Shown here in pieces: positions 15,051 through 21,920 of a stretch of DNA of 21,920 nucleotides (position 1 is the first letter of the stretch; each line of letters opens with the position of its first letter). The position numbers were made by a program, and so were the translations under genes. Source of the stretch: Longimonas sp046498435 (GTDB lineage: Bacteria; Bacteroidota; Rhodothermia; Rhodothermales; Salinibacteraceae); assembly GCF_046498435.1 (NCBI RefSeq), contig NZ_JAWOAR010000037.1, positions 1 to 21,920 on the forward strand. The letters run 5' to 3'. The notes under the pieces were generated by a model that was not told the origin of the DNA, ran no database searches, and was given only the letters and a program-made list of their open reading frames with translations.

Positions 15051-15885
15051 CGGGTTCAACCGAGGGGTCGTACGGAGCCATGAGCGCCGCCAGTTCGCGG
15101 TGCATCTCGGTGTTGCCTGTGCGGTCGGCCCACACGAGCAGGTTGCGTGCCATGCGCAGCAGAATAGACTTCGAGGGAGCTGCGGCAAAATGCTGGGCAT
15201 GCGGCTGTACGCTGGCCTTCAGCAGAAACCGTACACAGTCGCCTCGCGAGAGCGGCTGTCCGCCATTGAACGGGTCCATGAACACCTCGCTGTGCTCGTC
15301 CTGGTACTTCACCACAAAGTGATGCGGCAGGTTGACGCCATAGACGGGCAGGTTCAGGCGGTGGCCCAGCAGCAGGTAGACCACCGAAAGGCTAATGGGA
15401 ATGCCCGTGCGGCGCTTCAGCACCCGCGTCAGGAAGCTGTTGTCGGGGTCCTCGTAATCATCGTGGTTGCCCGCAAAGTGCAGCTCGTTCGCCATGTAGT
15501 CGGCCAGATGCAGCGCGGCGTCGCGTCCCGTAAGGTTCGGGTGCGCCTCTCGAAACGAAGCCGCCATCGCATCCAGCTGCGCCTGGGCGTCTTGCAAGTC
15601 GGCATCGGGATAGCGGTACCACGACAGCAAGAGGGCCCCGCGCTCCAGGCTGGGTGTGCTGCTGCGGAGCACGGCGTGCCAGGCACGCTCGACCATCTCG
15701 AAATGCAGGGGCTGCAGCTGCTCCGACAGCGCCTCTTGCCGCTCCGGATCAAGGGTCTGGATGTGCTGGCGCAGTGCCGCAAGCTCGTCGGGGCCGTACG
15801 TGGATAGCTCCTTGCGCACGGCGGTTTGCACCGTGGAATCGGGGTCGTCGAGCAGTGTAACGAGCGCCTGTACCGAAGCAGACAT
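15043..15885 (-). CDS. SirB1-family transglutaminase-like protein
   Basis: This 280-aa protein starts with a helical, HEAT-like segment (SVQALVTLLDDPDSTVQTAV) and continues into the SirB1/transglutaminase-core-2 domain at about residues 125-220. Family hallmarks are DPDNSFLTRVLKRRTGIPISLSVVYLLL (residues 146-173), LPHHFVVKY (186-194) and FMDPFNGG (202-209). The catalytic Cys of true transglutaminases is absent, as is usual in this family, so it is probably not an active transglutaminase. The biochemical role of the family is poorly known. ATG 15885 was chosen because upstream frame sequence (to 16140) lacks family similarity and is rich in unlikely residues. It overlaps the next gene by 8 nt. 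Confidence 0.88.
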   Translation of the reverse strand: MSASVQALVTLLDDPDSTVQTAVRKELSTYGPDELAALRQHIQTLDPERQEALSEQLQPLHFEMVERAWHAVLRSSTPSLERGALLLSWYRYPDADLQDAQAQLDAMAASFREAHPNLTGRDAALHLADYMANELHFAGNHDDYEDPDNSFLTRVLKRRTGIPISLSVVYLLLGHRLNLPVYGVNLPHHFVVKYQDEHSEVFMDPFNGGQPLSRGDCVRFLLKASVQPHAQHFAAAPSKSILLRMARNLLVWADRTGNTEMHRELAALMAPYDPSVEPDA

Positions 15886-16148
15886 AGCACACCGGGGCCG
15901 CGCAGGCCGTTGGACAAAAGCTAACGTGTGTGTTGCACGACCTACGTCCGGTTTGGATTCGCACGAGACCCATCCATTCCCCGCGCGTGACAGGTGGAAG
16001 GCCGGGCATCGCTCCTGTACGCGGGCCCCACCAGTGTTCACAACCGCCCCCAAGCTACGGGGCTGGAAGGGGTGATGAGACCGATACGGACTGCTGGTTT
16101 CCCCCAACCAAACCCACGTAGGACCGCCCCGCTGCCGCACGTCTACCG

Positions 16149-16468
16149 TGTCATGGTGAGCGCAGTCGACACTACAGCTCTATCAACCCTGAATGATTGG
16201 ATTCATATGCGTATTTTCCCCTCCATCCTACCCTTCCTCCCCGAGGAGGAAGGAACTATGTTGGAGGCCACTTCTCCCTCAGAGGAGGGGGATTTAGGGG
16301 GAGGGATTCCATGTGCTCAAACCACTCAAACAATCACGCGTGACGCCGCACTACTGCTGTGTCACAGGTCATTCTGTGGGTTGAACCAAGATGGATACGC
16401 GTGCTGTGCCGTCCCGAAAAGTTCCTGCTAAACACCAAGGAGATGGTTCGACTGCGCTCACCATGACA
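16149..16468. repeat. Inverted pair of 21-bp REP-like repeats
   Basis: The 21-bp sequence at 16149-16169 (TGTCATGG...GCAGTCGA) is repeated exactly, in inverted orientation, at 16448-16468 (TCGACTGC...CCATGACA). Identity stops at both edges of the 21 bp. The copies are 278 nt apart. The motif resembles a common intergenic repeat of the type GTTCGACT-x-CGCTCACCATGAC, recalled rather than searched. The pair could be a REPIN-like unit or the ends of a small non-autonomous element. Confidence 0.75.
16232..16253. repeat. Perfect 9-bp hairpin between the REP pair
   Basis: CCTTCCTCC (16232-16240), loop CCGA, and GGAGGAAGG (16245-16253) form a perfect stem. No T-tract follows (it continues AACTATG), so it is not a classical terminator. 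It lies inside the inverted repeat pair and is followed by more purine-rich repeat sequence up to 16307. Confidence 0.6.
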
Positions 16469-16961
16469 GGCTTCGTGAGGGGGATTGCTGGGTAACCATC
16501 AACATGAGGGTTGACAGAGCACTACATAGAAGAACATGTTCGTCACAGTAAGGGAACTGGTGGAAGAGAACTTTTGAACAATCAAAAGCACTCATTCTGT
16601 TAAAGAACTGAAAATAGCTGACGTTAGCCTCCATTTTAAAGGGAGCAGACGCTTCTTGACTTGAAAAGGTGCGTATTGCCCATTAACGTAGTCATCGCAT
16701 GAGCGCAACACTACCATAACGTGAAGTATCCCAACATCGTAGACCAGCTGTCTTGGAAGAGATGTGTAGGAGCTGGATTAGTGACGAAGCAATTGGGACA
16801 CAACGACGGATGAAACGCGCCCGGACACTTCGTTGCATTGTTAGTGGACCTGTCAAATCGTCCACTCTCCTCATCTGCTTCGGCATACTATGCTGCACCT
16901 TAAAAGCAGCAGTGCTAAAGCGCATCAAGTTCCACAGTGGTCTGAACGTGGAAGAATAGCC

Positions 16962-16979
16962 CCCCTCAATCCAAAGGGG
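16962..16979. repeat. Small C/G-tract hairpin
   Basis: CCCCT (16962-16966) and AGGGG (16975-16979) can pair around an 8-nt loop, followed by AATTCCTCC. The composition echoes the purine-rich tract at 16262-16307 on the opposite strand, which suggests the same class of intergenic repeat at both ends of the gap. Only visual similarity supports this. Confidence 0.35.
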
Positions 16980-17126
16980 AATTCCTCCTACCAACCCCTA
17001 CAGTTAGAAGGGTAAGCCTGAAGAGGGCATTGAACAGCCGGTCTTATGCATGTGTGCTGTTGCTTTTTTGATGGGCTATGCTCATGAGTTGTAGGCAACC
17101 CCCACTACTGCTCACCTTTTTTTTGG

Positions 17127-17149
17127 TTAGACAGAAAACTGAGTCATGA
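17127..17149 (+). promoter_or_regulatory. susC translation start leader (AAAACTGAGTC-ATGA)
   Basis: The sequence in front of the susC ATG, ACAGAAAACTGAGTCATGA, closely matches that in front of susD (ACAGTTAAAACTGAATTATGA). Neither has a GGAGG-like site. The shared form AAAACTGARTYATGA suggests a common initiation signal for the pair, for example A-rich recognition by the ribosome as seen in Bacteroidota. Confidence 0.4.
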
Positions 17150-20043
17150 ACACATTAGCTACACGGCTCCTGTGCGGGCTTGCGGTGCTATTGTTAGCGC
17201 CCGGGCTTGCATTTGCACAGGAGGGAACGATCACCGGTACGGTGACAGATGGAGAGACCGGGGAGGCACTGCCCGGCGCGAACATCGAAATCGCCGAACT
17301 TGGAATGGGCATCGCGTCTGAAGCCGATGGAACATACACGCTTGAAGACGTTCCGGCTGGCGAGTATGAGGTTCGAATCAGCTTCATCGGATACCAGACG
17401 GAGCAGATTTCTGTCGAGGTTGAAGCAGACGCCGTTGCTGAACTGGACGTTGAACTGCTTTCTGATGCCGCCGAGCTTGACGAGGTCGTCGTGACAGGAC
17501 TCGGTGTGGAACAGACCCGAGGAGAATCAAACGTGTCGGTTTCGAGCATCGATGCTGGCGAGCTTAGCGAAACATCGGAGTTTGAGAACGTGACCGATGT
17601 CTTGCAAGGGCGAACCTCGGGAGTCACGATATCCCGTTCGTCTGGTAACGTGGGGGCCGGGCTGCGCTTTGACGTGCGCGGCGGGGTCAGCCTGAATAGT
17701 GATGGCCAGCCACTCATCTTCGTTGATGGAACGCGCATCGCCCAGGATCCGGCAACCGGATTTGATGTTGGCGGGCAGCCAACAGGATCTCCGTTGGCCG
17801 ATCTCGATCCGAGTAACATCGAGTCGATCAACGTGCTGAAAGGGCCCGCTGCTACGTCTCTGTACGGCACCGATGGCACCGACGGTGTCGTGCTGATCGA
17901 GACGAAGAGCGGAGAGCAAGGTCAGGATCTCCAGGTAAACTATCAGGGAACCCTGGGATCGGCGGTGAAACAGGAAGACTACAACGACGAGATCTACCCG
18001 ACCGCAGATCGCCTCAATGATATTCATCGTAGAGGCGCCATTCAGGGACACCGAGTGGACGTCTCGGGGTCCTTTGAGGACGTCAATTATCAACTCGGCT
18101 ATTCGCACCGAAACACGGAAAGTATCTTTCCGACGGGAGAGGGCGAGCGAAACAACGTGAATGCCAATATTGAGGCGCGACCCACCGATGCGTTCACGAT
18201 AAATAGTCGCTCTACGCTGGCATTCAATTACTACAGCCGCCCGCAGTCGGATAACAACATTTTTGGAGTGCTTGGAGCGCTTGCCCTGGATGCTCCGTTT
18301 GGGGCCTTCACAGAGCGGGATAGCTCGGCGTTCTTTGCGATCGACGACCAGCAGCGCGTCCGAAAGTTTCAGCAATCAGTGGAAATGTCCTATAACCCTG
18401 AAGCTCTCTCAGGGCTTACCCTTCGCGCACAAGGAGGGGCTGACATTACAGCCCGGCGCAATGATCAGACGTGGCCCAATCAGTACCAGGACATTTATAT
18501 ATCCAGCGGCGGAGAGCGCAATGCCCTCGACTCAGATCGGCGTCGCTTTAATGTCGACCTGACGGCCACATACGACTACGATCTTACGTCTAATGTGAAT
18601 GCAACAACGACGGCTGGTAGCCAGCTCTTTACGGAGTCAGACCGCTTTGTAAACGCAACGTCCTCAGAGATTGGGACGGACCTGATCCGAGACATCGGAG
18701 CGGGTACACAGCTCGATGTCATTGGCGAAGGCCTTTCGAACGAACGTAGCGCCGGGATCATCGGGCGTCAACAGTTCGAGTTCCTGGATCGCTACTCTCT
18801 TGAGTTTTCAGTCCGACGCGACTGGTCCACCCGCCTCATTGCCGGAGAGACAGGCTCGTTTAAGGAGTGGTATCCAGCTGCTCGGGCATCGGCCCAATTA
18901 GGCGATTTCCTTCCCGATGTAGTGAGCCGCCTCAATGTGCGCGCCTCTTGGGGACAATCCGGTTCGCTGCCCAACCTGGTTGATGGCGAACTCGTTCGCC
19001 TCAACGGGCAGTCCAGCGGATTTGGTACTGGAGCCACGATTGGAAACGTTGGAAACCCAGACCTGGAGCTGGAGCAAGTGAATGAGATCGAGGGTGGATT
19101 TGACCTCGGGATCAATGAGCGCTACTCTCTGTCGGTTACCTACTATCGGCAAAATACGGAAGACTCGATCGTGAACTTCCAGGTCGCTCCATCGACCGGG
19201 TTCGGCAATCAAACTGTGCCCCGCAACGTGGGTGAGATTTTTGCGCAGGGCGTCGAGATGGACTTCGGCGTGACGGTGCTTCAAACCGAACAACACTCGC
19301 TTGATCTCAACGCAAATTACAGCTTCCGAGATCGAGAAGTGCGCGAGCTTGGTGGCGAAACCATCTTCGGCGGATTCCAGCGCAACGTGATCCGAGAAGG
19401 CCTCGCACCATTTAGCTTCTACGGTCCGAAAGTGAACGGAGCACTGTTTGCGGAAGATGGCACCTATCTCGAACCCGACGTTGGCGACGATAATGTTGAA
19501 CTCGGGAATCCGGTACCTGATCACTTCGGTGGATTCGGGCTCTCTGCAACCCTGTTTGAGGATCTGCGGATTAATGCCCAGGCCGAGTATCAGTTGGGGC
19601 ATCAGACGTACGGTAGCACAGCGCGCTTCCTGACGCTGATTGGTGCCAATGAAAAACGGAATCAGCTCACAGAAGAGCTGGCCGGGCTTGAGCCAGGCAC
19701 AGAGGAATACCGTTCGGTGGCCAATAATCTGGCACGGACTAATCCCTCCGCAGGAGCTGGGGAAATTGACAACTTCCTGCAAGACGCCGACTTCCTCAAG
19801 CTGCGCTCTGTTGGCGTACGATACGACGCGTCTGACCTGATCAGTTCGGTAACTGGAACAGACCAGGTGCGGAGCTTCACGCTCGGGTTTTCGGCGTCGA
19901 ATCTCTTCACAATCACCAGCTACGACCTTGGTCCTGATCCAGAAGTCAACTTTGACGGATCGCGAGGTGTGACGCGTGGGCAGGACTTCCTCACCCTTCA
20001 GAACCCGAGGGAGTACACGTTCACCCTTCAGGTTGGCATCTAA
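17146..20043 (+). CDS. SusC/RagA-type TonB-dependent outer-membrane transporter
   Basis: This 965-aa outer-membrane transporter starts with a signal peptide (residues 1-25, ending LAFAQ). A carboxypeptidase-regulatory-like beta domain follows (about 27-105; GTITGTVTDGETGEALPGANI), then the LDEVVVTGLG segment typical of the TonB-box/plug junction (111-120). The plug (to about 260; VDGTRI, NVLKGPAATSLYGTDGTDGVVLIETK) and a long beta-barrel complete it. It is slightly shorter than many SusC proteins (about 1000 aa or more). With its SusD partner downstream it should import a complex nutrient, energised by TonB-ExbBD elsewhere. The substrate cannot be deduced, and no glycoside hydrolase or protease is next to it. 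ATG 17146 follows an A-rich leader without a Shine-Dalgarno sequence. Confidence 0.95.
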   Translation: MNTLATRLLCGLAVLLLAPGLAFAQEGTITGTVTDGETGEALPGANIEIAELGMGIASEADGTYTLEDVPAGEYEVRISFIGYQTEQISVEVEADAVAELDVELLSDAAELDEVVVTGLGVEQTRGESNVSVSSIDAGELSETSEFENVTDVLQGRTSGVTISRSSGNVGAGLRFDVRGGVSLNSDGQPLIFVDGTRIAQDPATGFDVGGQPTGSPLADLDPSNIESINVLKGPAATSLYGTDGTDGVVLIETKSGEQGQDLQVNYQGTLGSAVKQEDYNDEIYPTADRLNDIHRRGAIQGHRVDVSGSFEDVNYQLGYSHRNTESIFPTGEGERNNVNANIEARPTDAFTINSRSTLAFNYYSRPQSDNNIFGVLGALALDAPFGAFTERDSSAFFAIDDQQRVRKFQQSVEMSYNPEALSGLTLRAQGGADITARRNDQTWPNQYQDIYISSGGERNALDSDRRRFNVDLTATYDYDLTSNVNATTTAGSQLFTESDRFVNATSSEIGTDLIRDIGAGTQLDVIGEGLSNERSAGIIGRQQFEFLDRYSLEFSVRRDWSTRLIAGETGSFKEWYPAARASAQLGDFLPDVVSRLNVRASWGQSGSLPNLVDGELVRLNGQSSGFGTGATIGNVGNPDLELEQVNEIEGGFDLGINERYSLSVTYYRQNTEDSIVNFQVAPSTGFGNQTVPRNVGEIFAQGVEMDFGVTVLQTEQHSLDLNANYSFRDREVRELGGETIFGGFQRNVIREGLAPFSFYGPKVNGALFAEDGTYLEPDVGDDNVELGNPVPDHFGGFGLSATLFEDLRINAQAEYQLGHQTYGSTARFLTLIGANEKRNQLTEELAGLEPGTEEYRSVANNLARTNPSAGAGEIDNFLQDADFLKLRSVGVRYDASDLISSVTGTDQVRSFTLGFSASNLFTITSYDLGPDPEVNFDGSRGVTRGQDFLTLQNPREYTFTLQVGI

Positions 20044-20055
20044 GTACAACCTCAT

Positions 20056-20084
20056 GGGGAGTGGGGGATACAGACCCACTCCCC
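20056..20084 (+). terminator. Stem-loop between susC and susD
   Basis: GGGGAGTGGG (20056-20065) and CCCACTCCCC (20075-20084) form a perfect 10-bp GC-rich stem with a 9-nt loop, followed by TGTTTC. It lies 12 nt after the susC stop in the 97-nt gap. The T-run is weak, so it may be a partial terminator or an RNA-stabilising element that sets the susC to susD ratio. Confidence 0.7.
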
Positions 20085-20120
20085 TGTTTCCTGACCCAGC
20101 ATGTACCTCGACGCTTCTAA

Positions 20121-20145
20121 CGCACAGTTAAAACTGAATTATGAG
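20121..20145 (+). promoter_or_regulatory. susD translation start leader
   Basis: ACAGTTAAAACTGAATTATGA precedes and includes the susD ATG at 20141. It is nearly identical to the susC leader and likewise has no Shine-Dalgarno match. The ACAG and AAAACTGA blocks are the conserved parts. Confidence 0.4.
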
Positions 20146-21682
20146 TAGCTACCGAACTACACTTAAACGCCTTTCGGCACTCAGTGTCGTTTTGGCTCTC
20201 GCCGTAACGCTGTCAGCCTGCGACTCGTTCGTCTCAAACGTCGATCAGCCCGTTGATGAGGCCGGGAGTGAGCAGTTTAGTGACCCGGCTGAGGCTGAAT
20301 TTCTCATTACAGGCATCGAAGCCCAGTGGGCTGATACCCACTCCGGTGTGACAGACCTGGCTGACGGACTCTCCGACGAGCTTCGTTTTGGGATCAATGG
20401 GGATGCAACCTTCCCGACGTTCTCACAGCTTGACGCGGGCATCATCGCAGACGATAACAACAGTATCACGGGGGCGCTAAACGATCTCCAGGAATACCGG
20501 TACCTCGCCGATGATCTCCTTCGTCGTGTTGAGGAAGATGAACGGTTCGATCTTTCGGATCCCTCCGCTTCCGCTTCAGAAGAGGAGGTCCGTCTTGCCG
20601 CCAACGTTCACGGGGCAAACGCTCGCTACTATCTCGCCACGTACTTTGGACACCCCGACGATCCGCGCCGGGGCGGAGCCACGATCGATACATCCGCGTT
20701 CATTCCATCGCCTGAGCTCTACCAGGAAGCCGAAGACAAGTACGCCGAGGCGCTAACAGAGGCGGAGGCTCTGGAAGATGGCTTGCTACAGCGCCAGATC
20801 CAGTCGGTCCGAGCCCGAGCGGCGCTTTACGCTGGAACGCATGACTTCCAAGACTCTGGAGGCTTCCAGGGAGAAGAGGCGCTTCAAGCAGCCGCGGAGT
20901 ATGCTCGTGAGGGACTTCAGCAAGGCGAGTCCTGGGATGTGGCCTACGATCTGAATACAGTGAATGATTACCACAACCAAGCTGGCGCCGGACGCCTGCA
21001 GTTGGCTGTGCAAGACGGAAACTTCAACCAGCTTGCCACATCGGGCGAGAACCCGTCAGAAAGCTACCGTGTGGCCGATGAAGACACCGGCGAACTGGTT
21101 GCCCGGAGCCACATTGAGACGGTCGCCAACAACCCAGACGAACTAAACCGGATTCCGCTTACGGTTATCAACAGTGGCGGTACGACTCTTGGCGGGTTTG
21201 GGGCGCTCCCAGAAAACCTGCAAGGATTGGCCCTCGGAGATGATCTCTTCCCCACAATCTTTGATATCTGGGAGCCCAATGGTGCACCAGAATCAATTGG
21301 CGACAGTGATACTGAAACCATTATCGAATGGGGGCAGGGCAAATGGGAGGAGCGCACTGATATGCCGTTCGTTAGCTGGCAAGAGCTGTTCCTGATCCGC
21401 GCCGAACTCGAACTGCGTGGCTATGATGCAGGTGGCGAGTCTGCTCTCGAACTGGTGAATGCTGTTCGAGCCAGCTTCGGCCTCAGTGACCTCAGCGATA
21501 TCGACATGGAGCGGCTCGCTGTTGAGCGGGACCGCACGCTGTTCGCGACAGGACATCGTCTCCCCGACCAGCGCCGGATGGACGTGGTCGAGTGGCACCT
21601 GGAGGATGAGGTCGGTGGTGAGCAGACCGCACAATGGCTGCAACTCACACGGTCCGAGACCGAGCCCAATCCGAACCTCTAA
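20141..21682 (+). CDS. SusD/RagB-family outer-membrane lipoprotein
   Basis: This 513-aa surface lipoprotein has a lipoprotein signal peptide with lipobox LSAC, giving the acylated Cys27. The rest is acidic and mostly helical, with TPR-like helices in the N-terminal half (for example the EAEDKYAEALTEAEALEDG segment). It contains the SusD-type C-terminal FVSWQELFLIRAELELRGYD...LVNAVRASFG...VERDRTLFATGHRLPDQRRM segment. SusD proteins cap the SusC barrel and deliver ligand to it. It follows susC by 97 nt and is probably co-transcribed. The strong acidity fits a halophile, though this is inference. The nutrient is unknown. Confidence 0.92.
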   Translation: MSSYRTTLKRLSALSVVLALAVTLSACDSFVSNVDQPVDEAGSEQFSDPAEAEFLITGIEAQWADTHSGVTDLADGLSDELRFGINGDATFPTFSQLDAGIIADDNNSITGALNDLQEYRYLADDLLRRVEEDERFDLSDPSASASEEEVRLAANVHGANARYYLATYFGHPDDPRRGGATIDTSAFIPSPELYQEAEDKYAEALTEAEALEDGLLQRQIQSVRARAALYAGTHDFQDSGGFQGEEALQAAAEYAREGLQQGESWDVAYDLNTVNDYHNQAGAGRLQLAVQDGNFNQLATSGENPSESYRVADEDTGELVARSHIETVANNPDELNRIPLTVINSGGTTLGGFGALPENLQGLALGDDLFPTIFDIWEPNGAPESIGDSDTETIIEWGQGKWEERTDMPFVSWQELFLIRAELELRGYDAGGESALELVNAVRASFGLSDLSDIDMERLAVERDRTLFATGHRLPDQRRMDVVEWHLEDEVGGEQTAQWLQLTRSETEPNPNL

Positions 21683-21718
21683 CCACAGACTGGCTCATTT
21701 ACGCGCTGAACACCACCG

Positions 21719-21757
21719 CAGGGTTGCCTCCGTTTGACGGGGGCAACCCTGTTTTTT
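21719..21757 (+). terminator. Strong terminator after susD
   Basis: CAGGGTTGCCTCCGT (21719-21733) and ACGGGGGCAACCCTG (21737-21751) pair over 15 bp, with one G-T pair and a TTG loop, followed by six T (21752-21757). It ends the susCD transcript. Confidence 0.95.
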
Positions 21758-21900
21758 GTGCTTGCTTGATAGATGCCCGATTATACCAGATCCGGTTGCA
21801 GTATGAGCAACACCCGATGTACGTTGGCAGTCGCCCTTCAGACTCGTGTGGAGATGAATGAATGCTTTTCATCCGCTCGTTCGCGCTTCCATCCTTGCAT

Positions 21901-21920
21901 CCCTCCACCCCTCCACCCCT
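21901..21920. repeat. 8-bp tandem repeat at window edge
   Basis: CCCTCCAC is repeated twice (21901-21908, 21909-21916) and begins a third copy (CCCT) as the window ends. The preceding TTCCATCCTTGCATC is a looser version of the same pattern. The array may continue beyond the window. Confidence 0.6.

Larger units (their letters stand above)
15886..17145. other. 1.26-kb gene-poor, repeat-bearing region before susC
   Basis: No reading frame here looks like a real gene: candidates at 15994-16431 (+), 16692-16994 (-) and 16753-16959 (+) match no family I recognise. The region holds an inverted pair of REP-like copies (16149-16169 and 16448-16468), a perfect 9-bp hairpin (16232-16253), G-rich and C-rich tracts (16262-16307 and 16960-16979) and an AT-rich stretch (about 33% GC at 16561-16620). 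The susC promoter must lie near its right end, but I find no well-matched element. Confidence 0.6.

Noticed and set aside
15994..16431. 145-codon forward frame
   Set aside because: Crosses a REP copy, a hairpin and G-rich tracts, and matches no family; treated as chance.
16692..16994. 100-codon reverse frame and 68-codon forward frame (16753-16959), possible transposase remnant
   Set aside because: No transposase motif could be recognised in either translation and there are no clear insertion-sequence ends; too weak to call a pseudogene.
15886..17145. CRISPR array or tRNA in the long gap
   Set aside because: No regularly spaced direct repeats and no T-loop-like GGTTCGAAT segment with matching arms were found.

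Overview
The window looks like a chromosomal segment from a member of the Bacteroidota/Rhodothermota side of bacteria, most likely a halophilic Salinibacter-like lineage. The reasons are a SusC/SusD outer-membrane pair, very acidic proteins (SusC, SusD, PurC, PruA), GC-rich coding sequence, and start codons with no clear Shine-Dalgarno sequence. The placement is inferred from gene content and style, because no rRNA is present.

Layout from left to right. Positions 1-308 are a repeat-bearing intergenic strip with a REP-like palindrome, an imperfect inverted repeat and a possible promoter/operator, leading into a complete tyrosine recombinase (309-1424, +). A tight four-gene minus-strand operon follows (5108 down to 1449): a GTP cyclohydrolase II-RibD reductase fusion, a BchC-like medium-chain dehydrogenase, a QueD/6-pyruvoyltetrahydropterin-synthase-like protein and a SAM methyltransferase. 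This is the most interesting part of the window, because it reads as a self-contained pathway from GTP to an unidentified pyrimidine or pterin product. Divergent from it are a degenerate ThiD-like kinase homologue (5320-6207), a LacI-family regulator (6334-7371) and purC (7371-8333). The regulator and purC share one base (TGATG) and end at a strong terminator.

Next on the minus strand are a LolC/E-type permease and a 1-Cys peroxiredoxin (10191 to 8452). On the plus strand is pruA (10494-12137), which shares a bidirectional terminator with a convergent three-domain permease (APC transporter, PTS EIIA-like, RCK_C; 14378-12246). Upstream of that permease on the same strand are a small two-helix membrane protein and a SirB1-family protein, which overlap by 8 nt.

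Positions 15886-17145 are a 1.26 kb gene-free island with repeats, including a perfect 21-bp inverted pair of a REP-like sequence. It precedes susC (17146-20043) and susD (20141-21682). These have a stem-loop between them, a strong terminator after susD, and a similar A-rich motif in front of both start codons. The right edge runs into an 8-bp tandem repeat.

Functional themes are nucleotide-derived metabolism (the GTP-derived pathway operon, purC with a possible PurR-like regulator, the ThiD-like protein), amino-acid uptake and catabolism (APC permease, PruA), envelope transport (LolC/E, SusCD) and peroxide defence.
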